A stretch of DNA of 64,000 nt from CAZHCA01 sp964530825 (GTDB lineage Bacteria; Bacteroidota; Bacteroidia; Chitinophagales; Saprospiraceae). Both the position numbers and the translations under genes were made by a program. Location: contig CAZHCA010000001.1 of NCBI GenBank assembly GCA_964530825.1, forward strand, positions 124,001 to 188,000, given 5' to 3'. Below, in pieces: positions 41,085 through 49,669 of this stretch. The notes beneath the pieces were generated by a model. It had not been told where the DNA came from and searched no databases. It worked only from the letters and a program-made list of their open reading frames with translations. The stretch's first letter is position 1. The number at the start of each line of letters is the position of its first letter.

Positions 41085-41693
41085 GTGGAGACCTTTCAGG
41101 AAACATTTTTACAAATGCACCCCGCCGAGATCGGCGCGGTAGCGGCCGGTATCTTCTATGTGGTACTGGCGGCCCGCGAATCCATATGGTGTTGGTTATT
41201 CGGCATTGTCGGGTCGATCTTGAGTATCTATCTCTTCATCAAGAGCCAGCTGTATGCGGAGGCCGGTTTGTACGGCTATTACGTGTTGGCCGGTTTGTAC
41301 GGATGGTACAGTTGGGCCCAGCGCAGTGCGCAGGATGCTACCGGCCTAATGCGCGTTCGAGTTTGGCCCTGGACCGTCCATGTAGCGGGAATCGTCGGAA
41401 GTATAGGGCTGGCTTGGGGCTTGGCTTACTTCTTACGGACATACACCGATGCCCAACAGCCATTACTCGATGCGCATACGACAATCTTCAGCTTCTGGGC
41501 CACTTATCTGGTTACGCGTAAGGTGTTGGAAAACTGGCTCTATTGGGTCTTGATTGATGCGTTTTCCGTATGGCTGTATGCCAGCCGGGAATTGTATCTT
41601 TACGCCCTGCTGATGGTAGCCTATACCATCATTGCATTGGTAGGGTTCTGGCAATGGCGGCGGCACTATCGACAACAATCCCCTTCGATTTGA
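41085..41693 (+). CDS. pnuC: Nicotinamide mononucleotide/riboside transporter PnuC
   Basis: 202 residues from the GTG at 41085; an ATG at 41115 would give a 192-residue protein and is about equally plausible. Inner-membrane carrier taking up nicotinamide riboside for NAD synthesis. Typical features: IGAVAAGIFYVVLAARESIW followed by CWLFGIVGSI at the first helices, YGYYVLAGLYGWYSW, and the substrate-binding end FWATYLVTRKVLENWLYW followed by VLIDAFSVWLYASR. About seven hydrophobic segments are visible. It is divergent from the GYF gene. It is followed by palindromes that may terminate it. Confidence 0.88.
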   Translation: METFQETFLQMHPAEIGAVAAGIFYVVLAARESIWCWLFGIVGSILSIYLFIKSQLYAEAGLYGYYVLAGLYGWYSWAQRSAQDATGLMRVRVWPWTVHVAGIVGSIGLAWGLAYFLRTYTDAQQPLLDAHTTIFSFWATYLVTRKVLENWLYWVLIDAFSVWLYASRELYLYALLMVAYTIIALVGFWQWRRHYRQQSPSI

Positions 41694-41816
41694 CAGAGAC
41701 CTTACCTACTTCAGTAGATGAAGTAATGAGTTTACGTATTTTTCATGAAGGAAAAAATGAATTCAGCCAAACAAAAATTGGCCAACTAATTACTTGATCA
41801 ACAAGTATTTGGCAAA

Positions 41817-41839
41817 TTATTTAGATCGAGTCTAAATAA
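41817..41839. terminator. Perfect palindromic hairpin downstream of pnuC
   Basis: TTATTTAGA (41817-41825) and TCTAAATAA (41831-41839), 9 perfect pairs with a 5-base loop; a second small hairpin ACTTG/CAAGT lies just before it. AT-rich and without a clear T-tract, so termination is plausible but a regulator-binding site upstream of nqr is also possible. Confidence 0.4.
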
Positions 41840-41893
41840 GTGGTGTTCCTGCTGGCATCCAGCTCTACGGCTTCATTTTGGGTAGAGAATTTA

Positions 41894-41901
41894 TATTTTT
41901 G
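41894..41901 (+). promoter_or_regulatory. Candidate -7 box of the nqr operon
   Basis: TATTTTTG matches TAnnTTTG. No good TTG at -33. The predicted start near 41908 leaves a leader of about 88 bases before nqrA. Confidence 0.45.
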
Positions 41902-41995
41902 CAGGGAAAAATCAGCGACTATATTCAAACAAAAGTCTGGCTCGGAAGTAAATGAGAATAGAAACGATCCTAGCCGGTAAAAGACAAATGTTGCG

Positions 41996-43636
41996 ATGAA
42001 GAATAAACTCTTGAAGGCGTCTTTTTTAATGATTGCCCTTCTGTCGAATGCACAGGTGCTTTTTGCGCAGAGTAATTCCGAGGGACTCAACTATTTTATT
42101 TATGCACTCCTGGCGGTCGTCGTGCTGCTATTTTTCGTTATGATTATCCAGGTATCGGATAACTTGTTGGCTATTGAAGCCAAGCAGTTGGGTGTTGATG
42201 ACACTCAAAATGTAAGTCTTTTTCCCTCCTGGAGCGATCTTTTTCCCAAGCGCATGCCGGAATTTGTACAAGATAAACCGGTACGCATGCTGAAGCAAGG
42301 TCACGATATTTTGTTGCAGGGAGCGGCGGAAGAGCCGATTGAAGATCTCCCGGTTACGACTTGCGCCGTGCAGCCCAATAACTTTATCGGTCTGTCTCCC
42401 ATTCCGAAGGTGACGGTAGAAGTTGGTCAGGAGGTGAAAGCTGGCGATGTAATTTTCTTCGATAAGAAGCGCCCGGAGATCAAATTTGTGGCACCGGTAA
42501 GTGGGGAAATTGCCGCCATTAACCGCGGCGCCAAAAGAGCGATTACGGAGATTGTCATTTTAGCTGATAAAGAATTGCAGTACCGGACGTGGGAAGCGCC
42601 CAATCCGATGAGTGCCACGCGCGAAGAGTTGGTCCAATTCCTGTTGGAAAACGGCGGGTGGCCGCTGTTGAATCAGCGTCCGTATGACGTCCTGCCCGAT
42701 CCGCAGGTTGTTCCACGCGACATTTTCATCAGTACATTCGACACGGCTCCGCTGGCTCCCAACCTTGATCTGGTAGTGGAAGGGCAGGAGGCTGCCTTTC
42801 AGGAAGGGCTGAACGCTTTGGCCAAACTGACTTCCGGAAAAGTGCACCTGGGCCTGAACGCACGGCAGGAAGAGCCGCCGGCAGTGGCTTTCACGGAAGC
42901 TACCGGGGTGGAACAACACTGGTTTCACGGCAAACATCCGGCCGGCAATGTGGGCGTACAAATTCACCATATCGCCTCGATCAGCGGCGGTGATGACATC
43001 GTCTGGACACTTACCGTTCAGGATGTAATTACCTTAGGCAAGATGTTCAGCGAGGGGCGCTTTGACGCTACCCGGGTAATAGCAGTCGTAGGTGCTGAGT
43101 TGGAAAAACCGCGCTATGTGCGTACCGTTATGGGCGCCAAAGTTGGTGATCTGGTTGGCGACCAAGCATTCAAAAGTGAAAAAGTACGCTTGATTTCAGG
43201 CGATGTGCTTTCGGGTAAAAAGAAAGAACCCGAGAATTTCCTCAGTTTTCGCGACGATCAGTTGACGGTTATTGAGGAGGGCGACTATTTCGAGCTGTTT
43301 GGGTGGCTGTTACCGATTAATCCCCGGCCATCGGTTTCCGGCACCTTCCCAAATTTCTTGTTCCCGGGTTTGAAATTCAAAGCTGACACCAACACGCACG
43401 GCGAGCGCCGGGCGTTCGTAGTGAGTGGCCAGTACGAGCGCGTACTACCCATGGATATTTACGTACAGCACCTCATGAAGTCGATCCTGATTCAGGATTT
43501 TGAGCAAATGGAGGGGCTGGGTATTCACGAATTGAGCGAAGAAGACGTGGCACTCTGCGAATTTGTATGTACCAGCAAACAGCCGCTACAAGATATTCTT
43601 CGCCAGGGATTAGACACTATGCGAATCGAGGGGTAA
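41996..43636 (+). CDS. nqrA: Na+-translocating NADH:quinone reductase subunit A with N-terminal membrane-anchor extension
   Basis: 546 residues, about 100 more than the usual NqrA of about 450. NqrA-like sequence begins near residue 95 (PVRMLKQGHDILLQGAAEEP) and continues with AGDVIFFDKKRPEIKFVAPV followed by SGEIAAINRGAKR, the family core. Before it stand a signal-peptide-like segment (MKNKLLKASFLMIALLSNAQ, then VLFAQS), a membrane helix about 33-52 (YFIYALLAVVVLLFFVMIIQ) and a linker. Known NqrA is a peripheral cytoplasmic subunit without membrane segments. With the signal removed, the single helix would leave the NqrA domain in the cytoplasm, tethered to the membrane. First gene of nqrABCDEF; NqrA docks on NqrB near the quinone site. 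Confidence 0.9.
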   Translation: MKNKLLKASFLMIALLSNAQVLFAQSNSEGLNYFIYALLAVVVLLFFVMIIQVSDNLLAIEAKQLGVDDTQNVSLFPSWSDLFPKRMPEFVQDKPVRMLKQGHDILLQGAAEEPIEDLPVTTCAVQPNNFIGLSPIPKVTVEVGQEVKAGDVIFFDKKRPEIKFVAPVSGEIAAINRGAKRAITEIVILADKELQYRTWEAPNPMSATREELVQFLLENGGWPLLNQRPYDVLPDPQVVPRDIFISTFDTAPLAPNLDLVVEGQEAAFQEGLNALAKLTSGKVHLGLNARQEEPPAVAFTEATGVEQHWFHGKHPAGNVGVQIHHIASISGGDDIVWTLTVQDVITLGKMFSEGRFDATRVIAVVGAELEKPRYVRTVMGAKVGDLVGDQAFKSEKVRLISGDVLSGKKKEPENFLSFRDDQLTVIEEGDYFELFGWLLPINPRPSVSGTFPNFLFPGLKFKADTNTHGERRAFVVSGQYERVLPMDIYVQHLMKSILIQDFEQMEGLGIHELSEEDVALCEFVCTSKQPLQDILRQGLDTMRIEG

Positions 43637-43698
43637 TCGATTAAACGTTCCATACGCATCACCTTGTTATTGAACTAAAAGACATAAAGCATACGAAT

Positions 43699-45009
43699 AT
43701 GAAAAAGGCGCTATTGGATTTTTTCCATAAAATTGAGCCTGACAAGAAGAAGCAGCCGTTTTTGCACACGGCTTACGATGCTTTTTTCACCTTTGCCTTC
43801 AGTCCGAATAGCACGACAAAAAGCGGCGTGCACATTCGCGACGGTATGGACCTGAAGCGACTGATGGTACACGTGGTATTAGCCCTGCAGCTATGCTACC
43901 TTTTTGGGACTTATAATATTGGCCACCAGCACTTTTTGGCGCTTGGGGAACATACCAGTTTTCTTTCCGGCTTCCACCTGAAGTTGGCCTACGGACTGAT
44001 ACAGCTTTTGCCCATTTTTATTGTGACTCACGTAGTGGGTTTAGGTATTGAGTTTTTCTATGCTTACAAAAAAGGGCACAGTGTAGAGGAAGGTTTTCTC
44101 GTTTCCGGAGCACTCATTCCGCTGATCATGCCGCCCGACATTCCGCTTTGGATTTTGGCGGTTTCGGTTGCCTTCGCCGTATTGATCGGTAAAGAGGCTT
44201 TCGGCGGTACCGGGATGAATGTACTGAACATTGCCCTACTCTCCCGGGTGTTTATCTTTTTTGCTTATCCGACGACGATCTCGGGCGACGAAGTGTGGGT
44301 ATCCGGATTAGCTGATAATGCCGGTGTATTGGCTGCTGATTACGGTTGGTGGCACACTTCTTTTTTCAATGGTATTTTTAACGCATTCGGGTGGTCGACC
44401 TTCGATCCGTCAATGGCGGCTATCGACGGGTACTCCGGAGCAACACCCCTGAGTCTGGCTTTCCAGGGTGGTTGGGAAAACGTGACCAGCCAGTACACAG
44501 CAAGTCAGATGTGGTGGGGAACCATTCCCGGGTCTATCGGGGAATCATCCAAGCCGCTGATTATCCTGGGAGCTATTTTCCTGATCGCGACCGGAGTAGC
44601 TAGCTGGCGTATTATGGTGTCGGCTGTTTTTGGCGCCGCCACCATGGCCTTAATCATGAATGCGTGGGGTGCAACGCCTTTTATGGAAGTACCCTGGTTC
44701 TACCAGTTCTACATGGGCAGCTTCTTATTTGCAGCAACGTATATGGCTACTGATCCGGTAACGGCTTCTTCTACGAAGACCGGTAAGTGGATTTACGGTT
44801 TCCTGATCGGCTTCATTGGCATGATCATTCGCGTGATGAATCCGGCTTATCCGGAGGGTTGGATGCTGGCCATCTTATTTATGAATGTTTTTGCGCCACT
44901 GATCGACCACTACGTTTTGCAGGCCAATATGAACCGTCGAGCGAAGCGGGCAGTCGCCAGAACGAAAACCGTGGAACCGGCGTCGGTTAATGCCCCGGCA
45001 TCTGTTTAA
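43699..45009 (+). CDS. nqrB: Na+-NQR subunit B
   Basis: 436 residues, about ten membrane segments. NqrB is the sodium-channelling core, binds quinone, carries one covalent FMN and holds riboflavin. The flavinylation motif is visible in GYSGATPLSLAF with the attachment Thr at residue 249. GMDLKRLMVHVVLALQLCYL opens the RnfD/NqrB fold, and GKEAFGGTGMNVLNIALLSR and FYMGSFLFAATYMATDPVTA followed by SSTKTGKWIYG are conserved. The flavin transferase ApbE needed for FMN attachment is not in this window. Confidence 0.95.
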   Translation: MKKALLDFFHKIEPDKKKQPFLHTAYDAFFTFAFSPNSTTKSGVHIRDGMDLKRLMVHVVLALQLCYLFGTYNIGHQHFLALGEHTSFLSGFHLKLAYGLIQLLPIFIVTHVVGLGIEFFYAYKKGHSVEEGFLVSGALIPLIMPPDIPLWILAVSVAFAVLIGKEAFGGTGMNVLNIALLSRVFIFFAYPTTISGDEVWVSGLADNAGVLAADYGWWHTSFFNGIFNAFGWSTFDPSMAAIDGYSGATPLSLAFQGGWENVTSQYTASQMWWGTIPGSIGESSKPLIILGAIFLIATGVASWRIMVSAVFGAATMALIMNAWGATPFMEVPWFYQFYMGSFLFAATYMATDPVTASSTKTGKWIYGFLIGFIGMIIRVMNPAYPEGWMLAILFMNVFAPLIDHYVLQANMNRRAKRAVARTKTVEPASVNAPASV

Positions 45010-45094
45010 GATGTCGGCTGGTATGTAAACCCGCCCTTTTCTGGGCGTGTTGATTGATTGGAATGCAGATTAAAGATCTATAAAACTTAACGTC

Positions 45095-45832
45095 GTGAAT
45101 ACTACGAGATATGTTATCGGCTTTATCTTCATCCTGACGGCTACCGTCGCAATTGTGCTGACCGGTTTGCGAGAGGTGACCAAAGAAAAGTCTGACCAAA
45201 ATAAAGCTATCTTCGAAAAGCGCGCTGTACTCGCGGCCGTGGACAGTCATCTTGGTACTCCCGTCAGCAAACTCGGAGATGAAAAAGTAGCTTCCGTTTT
45301 TGAAAACCAGGTTGACCAGTACGTGCTCAACATGAATGGTGAAGTTATCGATGGTATGAAGGCCGAAGATATCGACATGGCTAAGGAACGGAAAAAACCG
45401 GAAGCCCAACGCAAGCTGCCCCTTTACGTATTCAACAGTGAGCAAGGAGAGCAATTCTACATAGTAGCTGTTCGTGGAAATGGGCTGTGGGACGAAATTT
45501 GGGGAAACATCGCACTGGAGAGCGATCTCAATACCATTGCCGGTGCTTCTTTTGATCACAAAGGTGAGACCCCTGGTTTGGGTGCCGAGATTAAAGATAA
45601 TCCCAACTTTGCCAAACAGTTTGTCGGCAAGCAACTCTACAACGGCGAAGGCGAATTCGTATCGGTCGATGTCGTAAAAGGTGGAGCACCCAAGGGCGCC
45701 GAGCACAAAGTGGACGGTATTTCCGGAGCTACGATTACTGCCGATGGGGTGGCCGAAATGATGGATCGCGGTATCCGCTATTACGAACCTTACTTCGAAG
45801 AACTAAAGAAAACCACTTTATTGACTCAATAA
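45095..45832 (+). CDS. nqrC: Na+-NQR subunit C
   Basis: 245 residues, GTG start. One N-terminal membrane helix (YVIGFIFILTATVAIVLTGL) and a periplasmic FMN-binding domain. The covalent FMN Thr is T215 in the motif DGISGATITADGV (SGATxT). GLWDEIWGNIALESDLNTIA and HKGETPGLGAEI are typical of the RnfG/NqrC family. It lies between nqrB and nqrD in the standard order. It passes electrons from the Fe centre in NqrD/E to the FMN of NqrB. Confidence 0.95.
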   Translation: MNTTRYVIGFIFILTATVAIVLTGLREVTKEKSDQNKAIFEKRAVLAAVDSHLGTPVSKLGDEKVASVFENQVDQYVLNMNGEVIDGMKAEDIDMAKERKKPEAQRKLPLYVFNSEQGEQFYIVAVRGNGLWDEIWGNIALESDLNTIAGASFDHKGETPGLGAEIKDNPNFAKQFVGKQLYNGEGEFVSVDVVKGGAPKGAEHKVDGISGATITADGVAEMMDRGIRYYEPYFEELKKTTLLTQ

Positions 45833-45882
45833 ACCGTGTTGAACAACGCAATTTAATTTATTGACAAAAAGCATTCTCGATC

Positions 45883-46617
45883 ATGGCTGATGTAGCTGTA
45901 AAAGAGCAAGAAAATATACAAGAAGCGGTCAAAGAGCGTGAGCCCTTATTTGGTAAGGCAGAGCGCCACCTAATCACCGACCCGCTCAACGACAACAACC
46001 CAATTACGGTGCAAGTGCTGGGGATATGCTCAGCGCTGGCTGTTACTTCCCTGGTTTACCCATCGGTAGTGATGGCAGTAGCAGTTGTCTTTGTGATTGC
46101 ATTCTCCAGCTTGTTCACCTCCCTTCTGCGGAATTACATTCCCAAGCAGGTGCGGATGATCGTCCAGTTGGTCATCATTGCTTCGCTGGTAACGGTCGTG
46201 GAGCTCACGCTGCAGTACCTCAACTACCCAGTGTACAAACAACTATCAGTGTACATCGGCTTGATCATTACCAATTGTATCGTAATGGGTCGTCTGGAAG
46301 CTTTTGCAATGGCGAATAAACCCTGGCGTGCTCTGCTCGACGGCATTGGTAATGGCCTTGGATACGGACTTATCCTGATTGCCGTAGCCGTGGTACGCGA
46401 GGTATTCGGTAAGGGCAGTCTTTTTGCCGGTAGCCCCGTTGAGATGAAAATCATCGGCCCCACTTCCGATTATTTTATTAATACCGAAACGAGTGCGCTT
46501 TTCGGTTGGTACGCCAATAACAACCTGATGGTTTTGCCCGCAGCGGCGATGTTCATCATCGGAATTTTCATTTGGATTCAGCGTAGCTACAATACTAAAC
46601 TGGTCGATGTATCCTAA
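45883..46617 (+). CDS. nqrD: Na+-NQR subunit D
   Basis: 244 residues, six membrane helices. The N-terminus is extended by about 30 hydrophilic residues (MADVAVKEQENIQEAVKERE) compared with enterobacterial NqrD. PLNDNNPITVQVLGICSALA begins the conserved core. With NqrE it forms the inverted-repeat pair that holds a membrane-embedded Fe/[2Fe-2S] centre; the cysteines in GICSALAVT and LIITNCIVMGRLEAF are visible. KPWRALLDGIGNGLGYGLIL is conserved. Confidence 0.93.
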   Translation: MADVAVKEQENIQEAVKEREPLFGKAERHLITDPLNDNNPITVQVLGICSALAVTSLVYPSVVMAVAVVFVIAFSSLFTSLLRNYIPKQVRMIVQLVIIASLVTVVELTLQYLNYPVYKQLSVYIGLIITNCIVMGRLEAFAMANKPWRALLDGIGNGLGYGLILIAVAVVREVFGKGSLFAGSPVEMKIIGPTSDYFINTETSALFGWYANNNLMVLPAAAMFIIGIFIWIQRSYNTKLVDVS

Positions 46618-46649
46618 GCCAATTGTCCAACCCTAAAAAGAAATAAGCC

Positions 46650-47261
46650 ATGGGCGAATTTTTCAATATATTCATTAAGGCGGCCTTTATCGAAAATCTG
46701 GTTTTGGCCTACTTCCTGGGCATGTGTTCTTATTTGGCCGTTTCGAAGACCGTAAAGACTGCTTTTGGTCTTGGACTGGCCGTAATTTTCGTTCTCGGTA
46801 TTACCATGCCGATCAACTGGTTGATCAATACTTATTTGTTAAGCGAATCGGGAATGTTTGGGATCGACCTGACTTTCCTGCGCTTCATTCTTTTCATTGC
46901 GGTGATCGCCTCCATGGTGCAACTGGTAGAGATGGTAGTAGAGAAATACTCTCCTTCGCTGTACAGTGCACTGGGTATCTTTCTACCCCTGATTACAGTA
47001 AACTGCGCGATCTTGGGTGGTTCGCTTTTCATGGTGTCACGCGAGTACAACTTGTCCGAATCGGTAGCCTTTGGATTGGGTGGCGGTTTCGGGTGGTTCT
47101 TGGCGATTATTGCTATTGCCGCTATTCGGGAAAAAATCCGCTATTCCAATGTACCTCCGGCCCTGCGTGGCCTGGGTATGGCGTTCATTCTGACCGGTCT
47201 GATGGGCATTGCTTTCATGAGCCTTATGGGTATTGATCCGGCTGCTTTCGGTGGCAACTGA
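46650..47261 (+). CDS. nqrE: Na+-NQR subunit E
   Basis: 203 residues, six membrane helices. Partner of NqrD. Contains NLVLAYFLGMCSYLAVSKTV and ITVNCAILGGSLFMVSREYN, which carry the cysteine ligands of the intramembrane iron centre, and the late AIREKIRYSNVPPALRGLGM followed by AFILTGLMGIAFM. Length and motifs are standard. It starts 32 bases after nqrD. Confidence 0.95.
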   Translation: MGEFFNIFIKAAFIENLVLAYFLGMCSYLAVSKTVKTAFGLGLAVIFVLGITMPINWLINTYLLSESGMFGIDLTFLRFILFIAVIASMVQLVEMVVEKYSPSLYSALGIFLPLITVNCAILGGSLFMVSREYNLSESVAFGLGGGFGWFLAIIAIAAIREKIRYSNVPPALRGLGMAFILTGLMGIAFMSLMGIDPAAFGGN

Positions 47262-47313
47262 TCAGTCCGTCAGCCGTAAATTGATTTTATAGGAAAAAAC
47301 ACATAGTAGTACA

Positions 47314-48648
47314 ATGATATTCTTATTCAGCGTTCAAACGATCATTTTCGCCGTGCTGGTCTTCAGCCTGGTAATTCTGGCGCTGTCCTTCATGCTGATT
47401 TATGCCAGAAAGCAGCTTGTGCCACAAGGCGAAGTAAAGATTATTATCAATGGCGATGAAGAATCGCCCCTCATGGTACAGCCGGGTTCATCTTTGCTTA
47501 CTGCCTTGGGTGACAATAACATTTTTCTACCCTCGGCGTGTGGCGGCGGTGGTACTTGCGCCATGTGTGAATGCCATGTCGATAACGGCGGTGGTGATGT
47601 ATTACCCACCGAGCTGAATCACCTCTCTCGCCGTGAAGTAGCCGAACACAAGCGGTTGGCCTGCCAGGTGAAAGTTCGTGAGGATATGGAAATCCGGGTA
47701 CCGGAGGAAGTTTTTGGTATCAAGAAGTGGGAGTGCGAAGTGGTATCTAACTACAACGTGGCATCTTTCATTAAAGAGTTTGTCGTGAAATTGCCAGAAG
47801 GTGAAAATCTGGAGTTCGAGTCAGGCGGGTACATTCAGATTGATGTACCTAAGATCGAAGTCGATTTCAAAGACTTCGACATTACGGCACACCCGCGCAT
47901 GACCGATAAGAAACCGGACGAGTACCAGGCCGAGTGGGATAAATTTAATATGTGGACCCTCAAGATGAAAAACGACGAGGAGCAGTTTCGCGCTTATTCC
48001 ATGGCTAACCACCCGGCTGAAGGAAATATTGTGATGCTGAATATCCGAATCGCTACGCCGCCCTGGGATAAGAAAAACAACAACTGGATGCCGGTTAATC
48101 CCGGTGTATGTTCTTCTTACGTCTTTGGCCGCAAACCCGGCGATAAGGTAACCATCTCCGGTCCTTATGGCGAGTTCTTTATCAAGCCGACCAAAAAAGA
48201 GATGGTTTACATCGGTGGCGGTGCCGGTATGGCTCCGCTTCGTTCGCATATCTTCCATCTGTTCCATACGCTAAAGACCCGCGACCGCAAAGTGACCTAC
48301 TGGTACGGCGGACGTTCTCGACGCGAGCTCTTCTACACCGAAGACTTCCGCGAGATCGAGCAGGAGTTTGACAACTTCAATTATTACATTGCCTTGTCTG
48401 ACAAGAAAATGGCGGAAGAAGTGGATAACTGGAAATTGAAAAAAGATCTTGACGATCCGGAAGGTGAAGGTTTCCTGGGCTTTATCCACCAGGTCCTGTA
48501 CGATCAGTACTTGAAAGATCACCCCGAGCCGGAAGAAGTCGAGTACTATCTGTGCGGTCCGCCACTGATGTTGCAGGCAGCCATGAATATGCTAGACGAG
48601 CTGGGCGTGCCCGAAGAGAATATTGCCTTCGACGACTTTGGTAGTTAG
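47314..48648 (+). CDS. nqrF: Na+-NQR subunit F (NADH dehydrogenase subunit)
   Basis: 444 residues. An N-terminal membrane helix (residues 5-28) anchors a cytoplasmic part. A [2Fe-2S] ferredoxin domain has C76, C82, C85 and C117 (SACGGGGTCAMCECHV and LACQV). The FAD domain shows RAYSMANHPAEGN, and the NADH domain shows YIGGGAGMAPLRSHIFHLF and EYYLCGPPLMLQAAMNML. It takes electrons from NADH into the complex. The operon ends here at a terminator. All cofactors' ligands are present. Confidence 0.96.
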   Translation: MIFLFSVQTIIFAVLVFSLVILALSFMLIYARKQLVPQGEVKIIINGDEESPLMVQPGSSLLTALGDNNIFLPSACGGGGTCAMCECHVDNGGGDVLPTELNHLSRREVAEHKRLACQVKVREDMEIRVPEEVFGIKKWECEVVSNYNVASFIKEFVVKLPEGENLEFESGGYIQIDVPKIEVDFKDFDITAHPRMTDKKPDEYQAEWDKFNMWTLKMKNDEEQFRAYSMANHPAEGNIVMLNIRIATPPWDKKNNNWMPVNPGVCSSYVFGRKPGDKVTISGPYGEFFIKPTKKEMVYIGGGAGMAPLRSHIFHLFHTLKTRDRKVTYWYGGRSRRELFYTEDFREIEQEFDNFNYYIALSDKKMAEEVDNWKLKKDLDDPEGEGFLGFIHQVLYDQYLKDHPEPEEVEYYLCGPPLMLQAAMNMLDELGVPEENIAFDDFGS

Positions 48649-48676
48649 GTCAGAGGGGGTAAGGTGACTTTGACAG

Positions 48677-48715
48677 AGGCGTCTTCCAAGTGTTTGGGAG
48701 GCGCCTTTGTTGTTT
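48677..48715 (+). terminator. Terminator of the nqr operon
   Basis: AGGCGTCTTCC (48677-48687) pairs with GGGAGGCGCCT (48696-48706) with two G-T pairs, followed by TTGTTGTTT. Typical intrinsic form, 28 bases after the nqrF stop. Confidence 0.75.
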
Positions 48716-48936
48716 AGAATGGGGTACACGTACCGGCAGCAGGGCTGGCCCAGGGCCGGTTAGTACCGCCTGCGGCGTCGGGTAGCAGGGGGCGTACGAT
48801 TTTACCGATAGAGTACGGAATCCAAGGTGTAAATTCCCAATGCCTCCTCGCCCATGGTATTCCGCCGCCCCGGCGACTTTTTACCCTCGCTTTCCGGCGC
48901 AGCTCCCAGAAGGGCCCCTCTCCCAACCACATACAC

Positions 48937-49668
48937 TCATAACAAATTCCCGTTCTCATCCCACTGCGCTATTTCATTGCGCCTCTCCTGATCGATGCAC
49001 TTGGCCAGCCAATCCGGATCATAGTCGACATTGTGTTCGCGCAGTACTTCCTCAGGCACGCCGTCCCAAACGTTGGCGACGTTGCCCCGGTATTGCAGGT
49101 CTTTCAGCACCCCTTCTTGACTCGTGTAAAAACCGGTAAGGGTGAGGTCCCGCATCAGGTTAAAGAAGCGAATGCCGGCGGCCATGGGGTGGTCGGGGTT
49201 TTGCTCCAATTCGGTGGGGTAGGCAATATCGTCGAGTAGAGTGGTTCGTTGAGCGGTTTCGATCTCGGTAAAGTCCCTTTCGAAACGGCGGTTTGATTCA
49301 TAATGCAGCCACATCAGGCCGCCGCGGAGCGGGATTTGGAGTTGAGGCGCGTCTTTGGCCATAAACTCAATGAATTCGGGTACGCCCGCATCGACGGCCG
49401 ATCCGGATCGGTCGTCGGCCGGAAGAATGAGGCCACAGAGCAGGGTGATCGTAGCCATCTCGGCAGGGGTAAAGAAGCTTTCGGCCATGATTTTGGCGTC
49501 GCGCTCTTTTTCAGCCGGCGTACGGCCGTAACCTTCGTCGTTGGAGGTGCCGGCGTCGGCGACGGATTGCTGTTGGTTAGATTTCTCACAGGCACTTGTG
49601 CCTGTCAGGAGCGCCCCGCTGCCAAGGGCGCCCAGGATAAAGGTCTTAAGTGAAGTTCTGCGGTCCAT
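48937..49668 (-). CDS. Gluconate 2-dehydrogenase subunit 3-like protein
   Basis: 243 residues from the ATG at 49666-49668. The N-terminus MDRRTSLKTFILGALGSGAL followed by LTGTSACEKS has a twin-arginine-like start and a possible lipobox Cys, so it is exported, maybe through Tat with its partner. The body matches the small subunit of gluconate dehydrogenase-type GMC enzymes (FFTPAEMATITLLCGLILPA, VDAGVPEFIEFMAKDAP, GIRFFNLMRDLTLTGFYTSQ, DYDPDWLAKCIDQERRNEIA). The large subunit lies 1 base upstream on the same strand. It probably assists folding or export of the GMC subunit. Confidence 0.88.
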   Translation of the reverse strand: MDRRTSLKTFILGALGSGALLTGTSACEKSNQQQSVADAGTSNDEGYGRTPAEKERDAKIMAESFFTPAEMATITLLCGLILPADDRSGSAVDAGVPEFIEFMAKDAPQLQIPLRGGLMWLHYESNRRFERDFTEIETAQRTTLLDDIAYPTELEQNPDHPMAAGIRFFNLMRDLTLTGFYTSQEGVLKDLQYRGNVANVWDGVPEEVLREHNVDYDPDWLAKCIDQERRNEIAQWDENGNLL

Positions 49669-49669
49669 A

